From Eimeria necatrix (Eukaryota > Apicomplexa > Conoidasida > Eucoccidiorida > Eimeriidae), in contig NW_013651957.1 of assembly GCF_000499385.1 (NCBI RefSeq), positions 1 to 64,000 on the forward strand: a DNA stretch of 64,000 nt, read 5' to 3'. Position 1 is the first letter of the stretch, and each line of letters starts with the position of its first letter. The position numbers were made by a program, and so were the translations under genes. The notes below the pieces were generated by a model that was not told the DNA's origin, ran no database searches, and saw nothing but the letters and a program-made list of their open reading frames with translations. Below are positions 25,867 to 38,800 of the stretch, piece after piece.

Positions 25867-26673
25867 TTAAAACGATGAGGCCTTCGGCATATTTCGAAGG
25901 AGTCGAGGATTGGCTCCAGGCTGCAGCTGCAGCTGCAGCTGCTGCCTGAGATCCTTTGGGGCCGCAGCAGCTAAAAAAGCATTCCTTTTAAGAGTCTGAA
26001 GACGCAGCTTGTGAAGAATTCCAGAAACAGCAGAAGTAACTTTCAACTTTGGAGAAAGCATTGCAGGTGGCACTGCAAGGAGGCAGGAGCTGCAGCGTGT
26101 GGGGTTTTAGTTTGCAATATGTGAAGCCCCGGGAGCAAGTCATTGGCCTCAGCAGCCGCCGCGCGTGCTTTGTGCAGTGCTAAGCCTTTCTTCGCTGGCT
26201 GATGCAGCAAGTTGAAGTGTTGTTTCTTTTCTGCTGCTGCTGCACTCCCGTCAAGGTGACTGGGGGATATCAGCAGCTGCTCCTCCACAGCAACCAAACC
26301 ACCCGAAGAGATCTTTTGCTCATCACTAGTCTTGGGCAGCAGCGCTTCTACGGGCCTCAGAGGCGGCTGTATTGGCCCGAAAGTCCTGCCTGCATGCAGC
26401 CTCTTATGATCTCCATCAACAGCTGGATCCTGGGCAGGGTTTAGGGCTTCAATGGCTGCTGTTGGCCACACAGCATAGAAGGTGGCTGCCGCCATGCCCA
26501 TGCTTGAGTTGGCTGCACCTGAAGTGTTTCGTGTTCTGGGCGTCGCTTGTGAATAAGTTATTCAGCACAAGCGTACCTGTAGCCCCTGGCTCGGCGAAGA
26601 CATTCTTGGGCGCGTCATGTCTAAACCTGCTCAAGAAAAACAGGTCGGCCCCATCGAGCAAGTCCGATTTCAT
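25867..26673 (-). CDS. Candidate hypothetical gene, splicing unresolved
   Basis: An ATG at 26673 opens 'MKSDLLDGADLFFLSRF' with acidic and aromatic residues, running about 50 codons to a possible donor near 26,525. A second frame (26,530-26,080) has a protein-like composition ('FGPIQPPLRPVEALLPK'). A third (to TAA at 25869-25867) begins 'VPPAMLSPKLKVTSAVS' after a TTGCAG acceptor and includes Q/L repeats. The three segments are consecutive on the minus strand, but the donors linking them are not convincing, so a frameshifted or decayed gene is possible. No family is recognised. Confidence 0.35.
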
Positions 26674-27867
26674 TTTTGCGTCATATGAGCGTTTTGACGC
26701 TCCGATAAAGACGTTTTTCAGTTAACCGTTTATAACGGGTAACTTCCGCAGCTCAAAGAGAGGCTGGAAATAACACGTCAGATCGTTATCGTTCACACGT
26801 TCTTGCAACAAGTTGCCGCGTCTTGATGTACTGGTTCAAGTGAGATCTCGTCTGGTGTATGCTGAGAAGAGACGAAACTGTGGGTCGAAAGGGGGCTGAC
26901 GCAGGACAAGCCAAGGCCACTTTAAAAGGAGAGAAAGGTCTGGCATTAGAAAGCTGACCATCGGCAGCAAATTGACTCTTTTGGGTGGCAGTTGCCCTGC
27001 TGCCCGCGAGCATGTCTGAAAAGACTGAAGAAGGTAGAGGCAGCTGCTACGAAAGCAGATGAGAGAACCTAGAAGAAATTCAGAAAAGGGATGTTCGTAA
27101 GCAGTTTCGCGGCTACGGCTATTGAAATTCGCGTTGCAGCTTTTCCGGGATTCACGGCGTGGTGCAGCACTGTCGAAGCCGTACAGACACGAGCAATCCT
27201 GTGACAGAAGGCTAATCGTAGCAATAAATATCGTAAAGTAGAAGGAAACAGTTGCTTTGCAGACCCAAACAAACGGATTTTTCTCCAGTCATGATGTTTA
27301 TCGTGCGGGATTTTCCATTTTCGCTAGATCTGTTTGCACGTATCGGTTGTCTAGGCCAACATGTAGTGAACATTGAAGAGAAGCAAATCAACTGCAATCA
27401 TACATGAAGTTTTCAGCTTGCAAGGGCTTGGGCTCTGTAAATTTGTATATTTGGTGCTGGCCTCGATTTCGTCAGCGGTTGATTCAGCCTCACGAGCAGT
27501 CTCACTTGCTGTGAAACTTGAACTACCCCCAACCTTCTTGCGTCTGCCACATTCAGAAGCTGCTGTGTTCACCCACAGCCCACAACTCTTCACAGAATGT
27601 TGAACGAGTCCGTTTTCCTGTTGGTCCTTACATTTGGAGTTTCCACTCACGACACTGCTTTGAACACATCCAGTATGATATTATCAAGAATCCAAAGATT
27701 TTGCACCCAACAGAAGTGTGAAACCTGAATTCGTAAGTGCCGCGGACAAAACTAGGCTTCTGTATGTCCTATCGGAGGTAGAACCGTTGTGTGGGCCTCT
27801 GTTCATGTTTTGACTTTAGAGCACTCGCCGCATATGCTGCTCGAAGGCTTTGGTGCATCTTCCAGCA
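26674..27867. other. Mostly non-coding; one possible exon on the minus strand
   Basis: On the minus strand, 27,565-27,410 reads a hydrophilic stretch 'GRRKKVGGSSSFTASETA' followed by Glu/Ser-rich sequence that could be an exon of the gene to its right. No firm acceptor-donor pair was found. Nothing else interpretable. Confidence 0.35.
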
Positions 27868-28289
27868 TCAAAGAACATATGCTGAGCCTGCTAGTTTGCC
27901 AGTATTGTTGACGCTGTTGGAGGTTATCCGAAGTTGTTTCGGGAGGTTGGTCTTGTTGCGATGCCTCCAGAGAGTGGGAACCTGCAAAAATGCTTCGGCA
28001 TCTTTCAAAGCTAGATGTTCCACTATGTGGGACCAAGAAGCCCTATCTAAATCTCTTTCCTTTAAGAGATGCTCCACTGCTTCAAACCCTAACGCCAAAT
28101 GCATAGCAATAGACAAAAGAGGCCACTGTTGAAAAGGCTGTCCTCCTTATGTTGCGGCCTGTCAGTCTCACACTCATCGAATACTGCGCCCACAGTTTGG
28201 CCAGCACCTACAAATCTAATCATCACTAAATTGCTAAGGAGATACTTGCTGGCCACTTTCAGCTTGACACGGAATGCAACGGAGTCCAT
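27868..28289 (-). CDS. Hypothetical protein, at least two exons
   Basis: Exon 1, 28289-28212, starts 'MDSVAFRVKLKVASKYLL' and ends at a GTAGGT donor. Exon 2, 28125-27982, follows a TTTCAACAG acceptor in the same phase and reads 'WPLLSIAMHLALGFEAVE', then 'HLLKERDLDRASWSHIVE'. It then either continues to TGA-type stop sequence near 27,868 or is spliced at a GTTCCC donor to a Gln/Ser-rich 3' exon ending near 27,803. The exon 2 peptide is strongly helical. No family is recognised. The gene is transcribed in the same direction as the coiled-coil gene 150 bp upstream. Confidence 0.5.
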
Positions 28290-28443
28290 TTAACAAATTC
28301 AGGCTCTGTGCGTTGAACTCAAAGAGCCGTTTATGAAATTCTGTTGATGCAATGAAACAGTGTAGGGCCTAGACTGTTTGCCAGACAGCTAGCAGCAGAA
28401 AGCTAGATGGCCCTTCACCAAGTTGTTTTTGCCAACTCTGTAC

Positions 28444-31400
28444 TTAGGGCGTAGTTGGGCTACGCTGCGGGTGCAGCAACTGCTTTGCAATGTTGTGTAT
28501 CCTGTCGTGTAATGCCTGTCTTTGCTGCAGCCGTAAAAGAGAGGCTTGTAGCCGTTCTGCAACTTCTCCACGAAGTGTAGGCTTCTGACCGCCGCCTTGG
28601 GCACGCAAAGGCAAGGCGCATCCAGAAGATGAATCCTCTTTAGTTCGCAGCAGCTCGTGCTGCTGAAGTTTTGACTCTGGCAACGTGAAAGTAATGCGCT
28701 GGTGGCGCGCACTGCTTGCTCGTTCGCTAGAATGGTGCTGTCGATGATTTTCAATACGCTGAGGCGCAGCGCTGCTGCTGCTCGTACTCGTGCTGATCGA
28801 TCCACGAGAAGCAGAGCGGCAATGTCGAGAACTCTCTCGCCGCATTCTGCGCCTCCGGCTGCGCCTCCTTTCACGTTTCCTGCTGCTGCTCATGCTGCCG
28901 TTGCTGCTGGTGGACTCATCCGTACGAAATGAACTGCTGCCAGCAGAATCGTTGCGGTGTTTACGCGTATGCGTCCTGAAGGACGCTTGATAATGCTTAG
29001 GGTTGGAAGGTGCCGCTGCAGCGCCATGAGCTGGTGAGTCCGCTTCTGGGGGCTCACGACGCCCTGCAGACTGCACTTGCTGCTGGCCTGAGCCGCCCTC
29101 GTGACTAGTGCTTTCTGCCGCGTGTGCATGCCTCTCGCTGCAGCAAGAACAAGGTGGTGCAGTTGGAGGGGGAGCAGGAGGTAGCCTAACCTGGACATCG
29201 ACCATTGCTTGGCGCCCAACAGGTTGAGTCGTGGAGTCCTTCGGGTTGCTAATCTTCTCAGATCGTCTTGTGCATACCCGACAGCCCGCACGTGGAGCCG
29301 CGTCCGCTGAAGTTGCAGGTACCGCCACTGCCGTGAGAGTCGCTGTTTCTGTGGAGTGCAGGTGCGCTGCGGGGCATCCAGGCACTCGCTGACATCCAGC
29401 AGCTTGCCGCGTTCGTCTTACAGTGGATGTGCCTGCTTTGCCTAGTTGCGGGTTCGTGCTGGCCGATCGCAGCCGAAGCTGCTGTGCGAGCACCTCAGCC
29501 CTGAGCTGCCTGTTTTCCTGTTGCAGTGCCTCGAGCTGCGCCTCTAGGTCAACGCCTGAGTTCCTCAAAACACAACGCGAACACAGCTCTCATATACCTC
29601 ACTAAAGCCACGTATACAGCATTTCAGAACAACGCCATCTATGGCTTCTGAGGGTTTTCTAGTCGTCACAACAGCAAGTGTGTTTGGGACAAATTTCAAC
29701 AGCGGGAAAGAAAAAGTTCTGCACGCACAACGACGACGTTCAGCATTAAGAGCTTGTGCTGCTTCTAAATGTTTCCGCTGTTGCTGTTCACGGTACTGCC
29801 TTCGAGACTGCTCCAATATGCTCTTCTGCATACAAACGGCCATAGGACAGTCACTCTGACACCTAATAGGCAACACACACACAGCCACCGTTACCGTGAC
29901 TCCTGATAAAGCACTTTCGGACAGAAAAGAGGCAAGAAGAGCGACCCGCCAAGCCGCAGAAGAAGCCCTCGAGAGCTGTGTTTTACCTCTTGCCGCAGAG
30001 ATCTCCTGGCTTCCATAGCCCTTCGAAGAATGGCTGCGGCTTCCTCCGCAACTACTTCAGCTCGTCTACGTTGCTGCGTTGCGACCCTGAAATCCACCAC
30101 GCCATTCGTCTACTTTTTTACCTTGTTACTCCTTTTCTAGAAAGATAAGCCTTTGTGCCGTTGCGTGAGTCTCCACTAACAAGATGTTAATTGACCACTA
30201 GCACAGCAGTGGAGGAAAAGAAAGATGGGTAATGCTAGCTTGCAAGCTGTGTGGGCTGTGAGAAATGTGGTTATCATCCACAGTTCCTTGATCTTGCCTC
30301 GGTGAGAATACCTGCAAACCGCAGTTGCACAGCCACGAACCTTTCGAGCTTTTCTGCAGCCTGGTTCAACAGCTGCTGGGCATGCTGACGCAGCGCGGTG
30401 CTTGCCTGAGCAACAGCAACCGAGATCCCTTCCTCCTAAACACAAAAATAACACGAACACACACAGTAATTGTATCCTGTGATGTACCGCAAGACTGAAG
30501 TGCAAGCGAAAATCAGACAGCACGGACCGGCGCCTCCTCAGACATGCTGGCGCATACTTGAATACGCAAGCACGGAATGTCAGTAACTTTAATTCATGTC
30601 AGTTGCGTCTGAAACAAACCTGTTGCTTCAATCGAACAGCTCTCGCCTGGATCATCCGATTTATCTGTTCGCACAAAAAAATGCAGAGCCACCCACCACG
30701 TGGAAGAAGAAACACATTGTACGAACATGCCAGCCTCGGCTCCAACTGTCAAAGTGAAGAAAAGTGCAGGCATGTCAAAATGCTACGCACAAGGGAGTAG
30801 GAAGAGTCCCCCATTAGTGTATAGCTTTGGTTATCCTGCACTTTTCGCTCAATCGTCCCTAAGCCAGGCCCAGCTGCCAGGCATTACTTGCCCACCTCCT
30901 GCAGCTCTTGCGCCACGAATCGGTGTGCATCTGCATCCCCCATGCGGCTGCGTGCAAGGTGCCCTTCAACAGCCTTGAAACTACTTGCGATTTCACCAGG
31001 CTTGCCGCTTGGCAGGGGAGGGGAGCATGCACTGTAGTATTGCGGGGGACTCGCCGCTGCATCCTCTTGCTGCACAACCAGTGGCTGGCTCGTGTCTTTA
31101 GGAGGGTCAGCTTTGAATACAGTGCTCTGAGCAGGAGCTGCAAGAGAGGAACTGCAGAGCGGGGCAACGTTCAGCCTTCCACCCGCTGGCCGGCTATAAG
31201 GGGGCAGAGGCTCTACAGCTGGCGGATCAGCCGCTGCGTGCAACCTTTCTGCATGCGAAGAAGAAGGGGCGCTGCTTCCCGCATGAGTCTGCAGCGTGAT
31301 ATGCGGCCGAGCCAATTCTATGGAGGCAAAAAGAGAAATGTGGCGGTGGCGAAGTGTGGGCTGATGCAGGCCACACTTCTGGCTTGCTGTTCTGCCATGC

Positions 31401-31762
31401 TCAGCCACTTCAGCAGGACCCGTACACTGCTCATCGAAAGACAAACTTTCGGGATAATCAGGAAACAGACGCGCATCTGGAGCCAGAGGCGGTGTCATTG
31501 CATGCTGCGTAGAGGGGCTTTCGCTGCTGACGGGTCCGAAGAGAAGGGCATCTCGATCATCCCCTCCATGCATTTTTCTGCAGAATAAGCGCTGCTGCAG
31601 CAGCCAAATGCGCAGCTCCTCGCCGCCAGTTGCTGCCAGCTCGTGTTCTGATTGGGTTGGACACTGGATCCTCGTGGAGGACACCCGGAGCCGATTGCAC
31701 GGCAGACAGTGCAGGCAGCTCTTGCCAAGGGCCGCGAAAAACCAAGCTTCAGCAGATGTCTC
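28444..31762 (-). CDS. Multi-exon hydrophilic coiled-coil protein, 5' end not determined
   Basis: Exons inferred on the minus strand: 31762-30896, 30664-30620, possibly 30555-30487, 30435-30341, 30086-29987, 29855-about 29740, and about 29557-28444 (TAA 28446-28444). Most junctions keep phase (for example GAAAG/GTTCGT joined to TTTCAG/GGTCGC). The first exon is Pro/Ser/His-rich; the middle exons are strongly coiled coil ('RRRAEVVAEEAAAILRRA', 'KSILEQSRRQYREQQQRK'). The last exon has a further coiled coil ('EAQLEALQQENRQLRAEV') and an Arg/Ser-rich stretch near 28,850. The pattern resembles cytoskeletal or centrosomal scaffold proteins, but no family is recognised. A start codon upstream of 31762 is still needed. 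Confidence 0.6.
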
Positions 31763-33251
31763 CTGAGATTCGCCTCACAAATGTACGGGCCCACTTGTCT
31801 GCACAATCGGTGTGGCGCTACTACGGCCAGCCCGGCCCGCCATGGTAGGCGTGGTCTTGCGCAGAATATATTCGTGTCTTTGCAGCGGAAGAAAACAAAG
31901 AACGATGAACTGCGTCTACTGCTTAACAGAAATGAGCTGCTTTCTCGAGTCTGGGCAGGCAAATGATGAAAAATCATGAAGAGGATTCTCACCGAGGCAT
32001 GCGCAAGCTGAGTTGGGGTCACTGCCGACAGACTAGTTACGGACACACCAATACACCACAACGAAAAAATTGTAAAGCTGACGAAAAGAGACAATTTAGG
32101 CCATCAAGTAGTCAAGTTCTTGCACTCAGCATGCAGATGGAGCCACGGCGCTGCCGACTGCAGCCAATTTCCCGCACTCCTGCCCGCCGACAACAAAAAA
32201 AGTGGAGCCTAACCCATTTTAAATAGAGACAAAGATACAAGAAGTTGGTTTGAAACTGCAGGCAACTGAGGGGTGCCAGTGAAATTTCGGATTCCCAAGT
32301 TTCACCATAATTCTGCTTTGCAAAACCACAGTTTCTGAAATCGCAGCTGGGCTCGGAGCAGCGCCTCCGTTTTATGCAATTAGGCGCATTCACGGACTTA
32401 CGAATGTGCAAAATGAGAAAACAACTTCGTGGCCACGGCCACAGGCTAATCGGGTCCTGTAGACTGCAAAAACTGCACGTTTCAATGTCTAAAATCTACG
32501 GGCAAACGTCGAGATGAGGATTTTTATTGTTCTCTTTGCCAGCTCGCTGGCTCAAAGCAAGGGAATCAAAGGTTCCTACAGAGATACCATATCGCAATTT
32601 TATAGATCCAAGAGGTGCTTGAACTTCTCTTCCCCAAATAGTTAGGAAGCCCTCCTAACAGACCAGAGTCATCAGGAAAAAGACAGCGCAAGAGTAACAA
32701 GCTGCTGAAAAGCCTTCACGCGATCTCTGTGCATACGTAGTGTCCCAGATAAGCGGTAATACGGAATATTCCAAGACGGACAGTTCCATCTAGCCCAAAA
32801 AACCAGGCAAGTGTACAGGCAGTTCACCAGTGCCTGCATACCGCTGCCTGGGTACAGGAAACATTTATTGGCGATTTTGTGCCTTTTTCTAGTCTTTAAA
32901 TGATTTCTATCGGCTATGGTTTATGATTTTGGTGAGGGCCAAGAAGTCTGGCGACTATTACGCTCACCCTGTAGCAGCACATTCCACAGCTCTTCACTTG
33001 CTGAACTACTCGGAAGCCGACATGCGACCGATAAGCCGGCGCCGTGTGGGGAACTGAGCCACATACGAGACAGGCAGCTCCTACCCAGGTTTTTGTACGG
33101 ATCCCCTGAATTTTATATCCATTTGCTGCACGTCGGCTAGATGCCCCCACCTTCGTAACCCGCGTGCGAGCGAAGACTGAGCCACCCCTTGGTAGCATCT
33201 CATCTGGCCACACCTTGTAGCATTGTTCAGGCCACGAAGAGCATAGCCCAT
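31763..33251. other. No gene recognised
   Basis: It probably contains the missing 5' exon(s) of the coiled-coil gene on its left and the promoter of the secreted protein on its right. No convincing frame was found on either strand. Confidence 0.45.
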
Positions 33252-34785
33252 ATGCAAATGCCTGCATCAGCAGCAAAGGCACTCAAGTCTGCGACCGTGG
33301 CGCTTTGCTGGGCTTGCGTGGTTCCCGATTTTCTTGACCAGTGCGGAAGCCAGCTGGCAACCGCAGGTGACTTCACAGGAATCGATTCTTCACAAAGCGA
33401 CGAGCTTGCCGATTTGTCCGGTGCAACGGAAAAGATCGAATATGAGGGATCGTTTTCGCTTCCCGCAGAGGGGGCAGACCCGTTTTCTCGCGTTTCTATC
33501 CTCCGAGCAAATGCAATATCATTAAAGGATTCCCACATCAGCAGCGAGATGTTACAGAGCTTAGGAGAGCTGGTTCAGGCGTTGATTCAAGAAGAGGCGC
33601 AAAATATACAGCACCAAAGCGACCTATGGCTTATTTCAGAAACGAAAAAAGCCGTGGATTTGCTGCACAACAATCCTTCATTGTTCCCAGCAACTGGCTA
33701 TTCTTTGCACGAGGGCCCCAACGGAGTGCTTTTTGTGAAGGTAAGCGAAATGGGGATGGAGTGGCACTTCAGTTCTGATCAACTTTTGCAGACGGATGTT
33801 CCCTACTGGATGGTGGATGCAGAAGCTGCACTGAGGGTCATTGTGCAGGACGTCATGAGTGATGTGATGCAAATGACCCTTCCCGTGGTCTCCGAACCTC
33901 CGTCGGAAGAAAAAGAAACAGATTTTCCAATTGAATTTGGCTACGACTCGACGGATCGCCGGAGCATCAAGTTCGCGTTCGGCGATTCAACAGTGACTGT
34001 CACTTGCGGCAAGACTCTGCAGCTGGGCGGCGCCGTCGGCGTTTCCCACGGCGACTACACGGTGAAGGTGGGTTAATAAACTGTTGCGGCTGAGGAACTT
34101 CCGCTTGAAACGACTTGCAGGTTGAAAGCGGAAACAACAGCACTGAAGGCACAATCAACGCAGGGCCCGTCGCCGTGCACACCAGCGTGGCTCCGGACAA
34201 CGTGCAGCACGATGTCAGTGTGGGAACGATGCAGGTGATGCAGGCAAGAATTAATCCGTCAGCAGGTCCCGGGTCGATCGTTGCGTCTTACCAAGATGCG
34301 CGAATCAAATTCGACACAAACCCTGAAGGGAAACGCCACGGTGCGGAAGTTGGCAACAAAGACTTCCTTATCGGGGTTACTCGTGACTTTGACGACAGGA
34401 TCAACATATTCAAGCGTACGTTTAACTGTAGTTACTGCCTTCTCTTTCCTCTGCCTCTGCAGTTACGAAATGCATATATGCTTTAGACGAAGCGGGACAA
34501 TACTCCATGCAGCTTGAGACCGACCTCGCTGATGATAAAAACCATGCATATTCGGGAAAGCTAACAGCCAGAACGCCACAAACAGGAAAGGTGGTGTTTG
34601 GTGGAGGCTTCGACGATACCAACTTTTTAACAACAGATCTTGCACTCGAAGCAAGAGACATGAGCATCGCCTTCAACGGTAAACGAGGCGAACCAGGGTA
34701 TCACGTGCGCATCGGCCCTTTTGTTTTTGACGTTGTAATAAACAATGAACTGCCCGAGTTTATTCTTCGAGAAGTCAACCCCTAA
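33252..34785 (+). CDS. Putative secreted protein of unknown function, 3 exons
   Basis: Exons: 33252-34067, 34121-34415 and 34463-34785 (an alternative acceptor at 34486 keeps the same phase and removes 8 codons); total about 477 codons, TAA at 34783. The N-terminus 'MQMPASAAKALKSATVAL' continues 'CWACVVPDFLDQCG', consistent with a signal peptide. The rest is acidic and rich in beta-type alternating sequence ('SIKFAFGDSTVTVTCGKT', 'YHVRIGPFVFDVVINN'), with few cysteines and no membrane anchor. Introns are short (53 and 47 bp) with canonical GT-AG ends. Codons and composition differ from the CAG-rich genes. It could be an oocyst, microneme or dense-granule-type secreted product, but nothing seen decides this. 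Confidence 0.7.
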
Positions 34786-35827
34786 GCCATGATAAGACCT
34801 CATCTTTTGAATTTTAAGTCATTTCGTTTCAAAGCGATGTCTTCGGCCACCTTCTCCGTGTGATTCACCGGTGAAACTTTAGCAAACAGCCTGTTAGCAA
34901 AAGGAAGAGACACGGGCTCGACTTCGATACTCGCAAATTAATGAGTATCACCACGCGTGCTGTGCATGTTGTGCCCCTTCAGCATGATCAGCAGCACTAT
35001 ACGAGCTGTGTCCCCCCAAGAATGTCCAATGTTCGGTATTTTAAAAGTTATGCAAATGGCTGTAAGCGATACACCCAACAAGGCTCAGCTGATGAGCATT
35101 TTCTGTTTTACTGCACTACGCTGCTTTGCCCAACTAGTAGCAAGCGCAGCCTTCTTTTAGCGCCTAGCTTGGTGCCTGACATCCACAAAAGAGCCATTCA
35201 ATTCGTGACTCAAGTCGCCAAACGTTAGAGCGGTTCTCTTCAAAAAAAAAAACAATTGATGCAGTACGGCCTCCCTTAGTTTCGCTCGTAGCTGAAAGAG
35301 TGCTACTTTCGGATGCAACTGCACTGGAATATCAACACCACTAAACATTGCACCGCTGAGGAAAACGCTACAAGAAGCTCGTGAGTATCTCGTTGTGGGC
35401 TTCTTCTCCCTTTTAACGGTGTGCTGGTTGACGAGGGGCGAAGCTGCAGCGGCGATTACAGACAAATGCTGCTGCTCATGCCCTCGCCGTTGAGGACACT
35501 TGCCGCCTCTCACTTGCCGCCTGCCGTTCATTCCCTGGCTGTTCACTTATCCCTGGACGATTGCCCTTTTGCCTTAGAAAGTGGACTTATGGCATTAAGA
35601 GCAAATCGCGTATCGCAAGTACCGCGACGTGCTGCTGCTTCGCACTCCCATGGAAGAGCGTGCTGCGACTCCAAATGCAGCCCGTCAGCCAGGCCTATGA
35701 ACAGGCTGACCAGGATCGGGCTTAGGCCCCCCAGACATGTGGCCCCGAGCAAGGCGGCAACTCTGCGAGGACAAAGCGCATCACCTAACCTTTCTCGGGT
35801 GATTTTTTATTCAGACACAGCACTTAC
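34786..35827. other. Intergenic region between convergent genes
   Basis: Open frames on both strands at 35,420-35,830 are overlapping and not supported by splice signals. A GTAAGT string directly follows the TOP3 stop codon at 35827-35822. Confidence 0.45.
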
Positions 35828-38800
35828 CTAACAGTACACAGAGGTGTAAAGTTGCTTCAAATCGTCATAAGGCAAACAGTGGCAACCCACCGGGTGACAG
35901 CAAGAGAAACACCGTAGCTCGCCATTGGGTGCATTCACCGCTTCTTGTGGCTGCAATTCATCCGCAGTTGACCACACATGCGGACCACGGAAGTGGTCTG
36001 CGGGCTGCAGCGGAGTTCTTTTGTGTTGCACGGCGCAGCATCATGCTGGAACGTCTAGGCAGTGCATGAATATGGCGCGCAAAATTATGCATTTTTTTTC
36101 AAGCAGGCAAACTGACAGAGGCTCCAGAATTCAGCAAAGACGAAATTTGTGCAACTTCCGAGTCCACAAGTGTTTAATCTACTTCCTTTAATCAGGCAAA
36201 CTTACAGGAGGCTTCAGAAAGCAGTGAGGACAAACGTTGTGTAACTTTCGGGTCTGCATGTTTTCCACGTTAAGCACCTGTAAGAGTAAATAATGCGAAG
36301 CGGAGAACTCAACCCAAGGTTAACAGCGCATTAACATTCATAACTACTTGTTGTATAGAGTGCGTAACTGCTTACCTTGAACTGGCAATAAGGGCATATA
36401 TGTTGAGTGAGAGAAAGAGAACCGCGCTTTGGTAGCCTCAGGATGAGACTACACGCTGAACGGTTTGTGCATGCCTGAAATATGGGAAAAAAAAGCCACA
36501 ACTTGGTCTTTTGCATCAATTACACCTGGCAGACAGCTTCGAAAATGGGCAAGAAGCCGTTACGGGAACCTAGACGCTCATATTTATTTGCTGTGCCTTC
36601 TCATTCACGCTTGTTGGGTGCTACTTACAAGAAAGCGGTCCGTCCCTGGGTCTGCGAAAGGAATCAAATCACAAACCAACGGAATAAATAAGCAAACAAA
36701 ACGCAACCTGATATACATACTTATGGAGCTGCATGGTGTTACTGGGTGCATACTCACCTCCGCTTGCATCTGCAGATCCGTGTCTCGCATTGCTCCTTCC
36801 GCGCCTGAAAGCATATACAAAGTTTCACGCAACATCTCACGCCAAACAAATTCGTCATTTGATCTTGCAATCCACAAAGACGGGAGATACTTGCTAATAC
36901 AGCGCGACATGCGCGGTAACGGAAGCCCCACCTTGAGCTGTTGCCCTGTGCTCCGCCTCCGGTGTCCTGTGGCGGCAAATGAGTCAAATAAGTCAATTCA
37001 ATCCTCAGCATCAAAAATAATTGGACTGAAGACTACACCATACAGGGTCAATTGCTGTCCAGTCAATCTGAGCTGGCATACGTGAGTAATAAACAACTGC
37101 GAAGCCGGAGTCCGGAGTCCGTCAGTAGTAAAGTCTCACCATAAGGTCCATTGAGCTACCACATTTTGCACAGACGCAAAAATTGCTTTGAAGAACGCGA
37201 GATTCAGCGTCTGAAGCAGCCGGTGGAGGGAAGATCCGCTGCAGCTGCTCATCTAGCAACGCTATATGCACGCGCAGAAGCCGAAACACCTCGGCCACTG
37301 TGCCCACATGCCTCTGAATAACATCTTCCTATAAATGCAAATCGCAGGCACAAGAAGCAAAAAGCTACGATAATCCTTCTAAGCGCATGAATGCAAAAGT
37401 TATTTATGCTGCACTACATGTAAAATGAAGCACAAAACAGGACGGCCTGCCTTCACCTCACCTTGCGTTCAACGCCCCTGGCAATTAGCGTCATATCTCG
37501 TTCCATGCTGGCCCTCAGGTCTGGCTGAAAAGACGTCCAACGAAACCACAGTGATGTGCTGTTTCTAAAGCCTCAACGAGGTACTTCCGAGGATAAAACA
37601 CGCTCCCAGGTGCATTTTGTTGTAATTAATGTGCACATAAACGCGAATCGACAAAAAGCGCCTTACCCGTGAAAGGTCTGCGTTGCAGAGTCGACCAACG
37701 TGTTGATAACCCTGAAACAACACATAATGTGATGCTACTGGAAATGACAACGTGTGGCTTTAGTGCGTAACAGCACAAAGTGTGAGGCACGATGAATGCC
37801 GCAATTAGCCAGTATATAACGCTGTATTTAGCGCACCCTCGCGGAGCTTGACAGAGTAAAATAACGTACCAAAACCAAAGCAACACCAAGTTCTGTGGGT
37901 TTAAACTGCTGGGATTCAGTTTTTATTGCATAGTTGCGTTCCTGGAAAAGCACATAACGTAGAAACCGAGTGCAGTTTTGATTGCTGAGGTCCTCGAGCT
38001 CCTCAGTAGTGAGCAAAGCATTGCAAGTGAACCCAAGTATTCTGCGTGCCTCGGGTATACTGGCAAATAATCCTACCTGAATGGTGCGTATATGTTCGTG
38101 CATGGTCGCATCTGTACCGATGCCGTGCTGAGCAGAAGCACCTCCCCGCAGCAGACTAACACCACAATGGGCAAAATAAGCCGCACTGCATTGGAGTGAT
38201 AAGCAGCGCAACCAGACGTGCCTCCTACCTTGTCCATCTTGTCGATGAGGTCAGCCTCTGTGAGGAGAGTTGGAGGCTGCGTACTTCCGGCCTGGAGAGA
38301 CATTTCTTTTGGGACGAATCTTTCATGCAGCAGAAAGCGAGGCAGCCGGCGCGAGACCCTGTAGGGCAGTCACCGCTGATTGAAGCAATATCAAAGCAAA
38401 AAGAGCTACGGCGCTGTATTCGGTGTTGGAGAAGACCTTGGAAGCGACAGTATGTACGGGCGTAAGGCTCTTGGTGCTTTTTGGAATGTCCTTATGTAGA
38501 GGAAGAAAACTTACCACGAGTCGTAAGGGTAGACCTCAAGATAGTTCTTTTGCAGTACGATCAGCCCAGTTGTGGAAAACGTCTCCCCTGCGTGTAAGCA
38601 AACCTACACAAATTGTTGCACTCCTACATATGGCTTGTTTCACATATCTTGTACTGTGACAAGTGCTACAGAACTAATGTAACGCTATTGGAAAAGAATC
38701 TGTGAATACGAATTGCGGCCAGCTGACCTGCAATGTCCATCTCTATCTTCGTCTCGAAGCCAATGGCGTCCGAACTGCACACGATGTCCATACAACGAAG

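Noticed and set aside
35421..35831. Plus-strand frame of 136 codons downstream of TOP3
   Set aside because: It overlaps a minus-strand frame of similar quality, has no motif, and sits in the 3' flank of two convergent genes.
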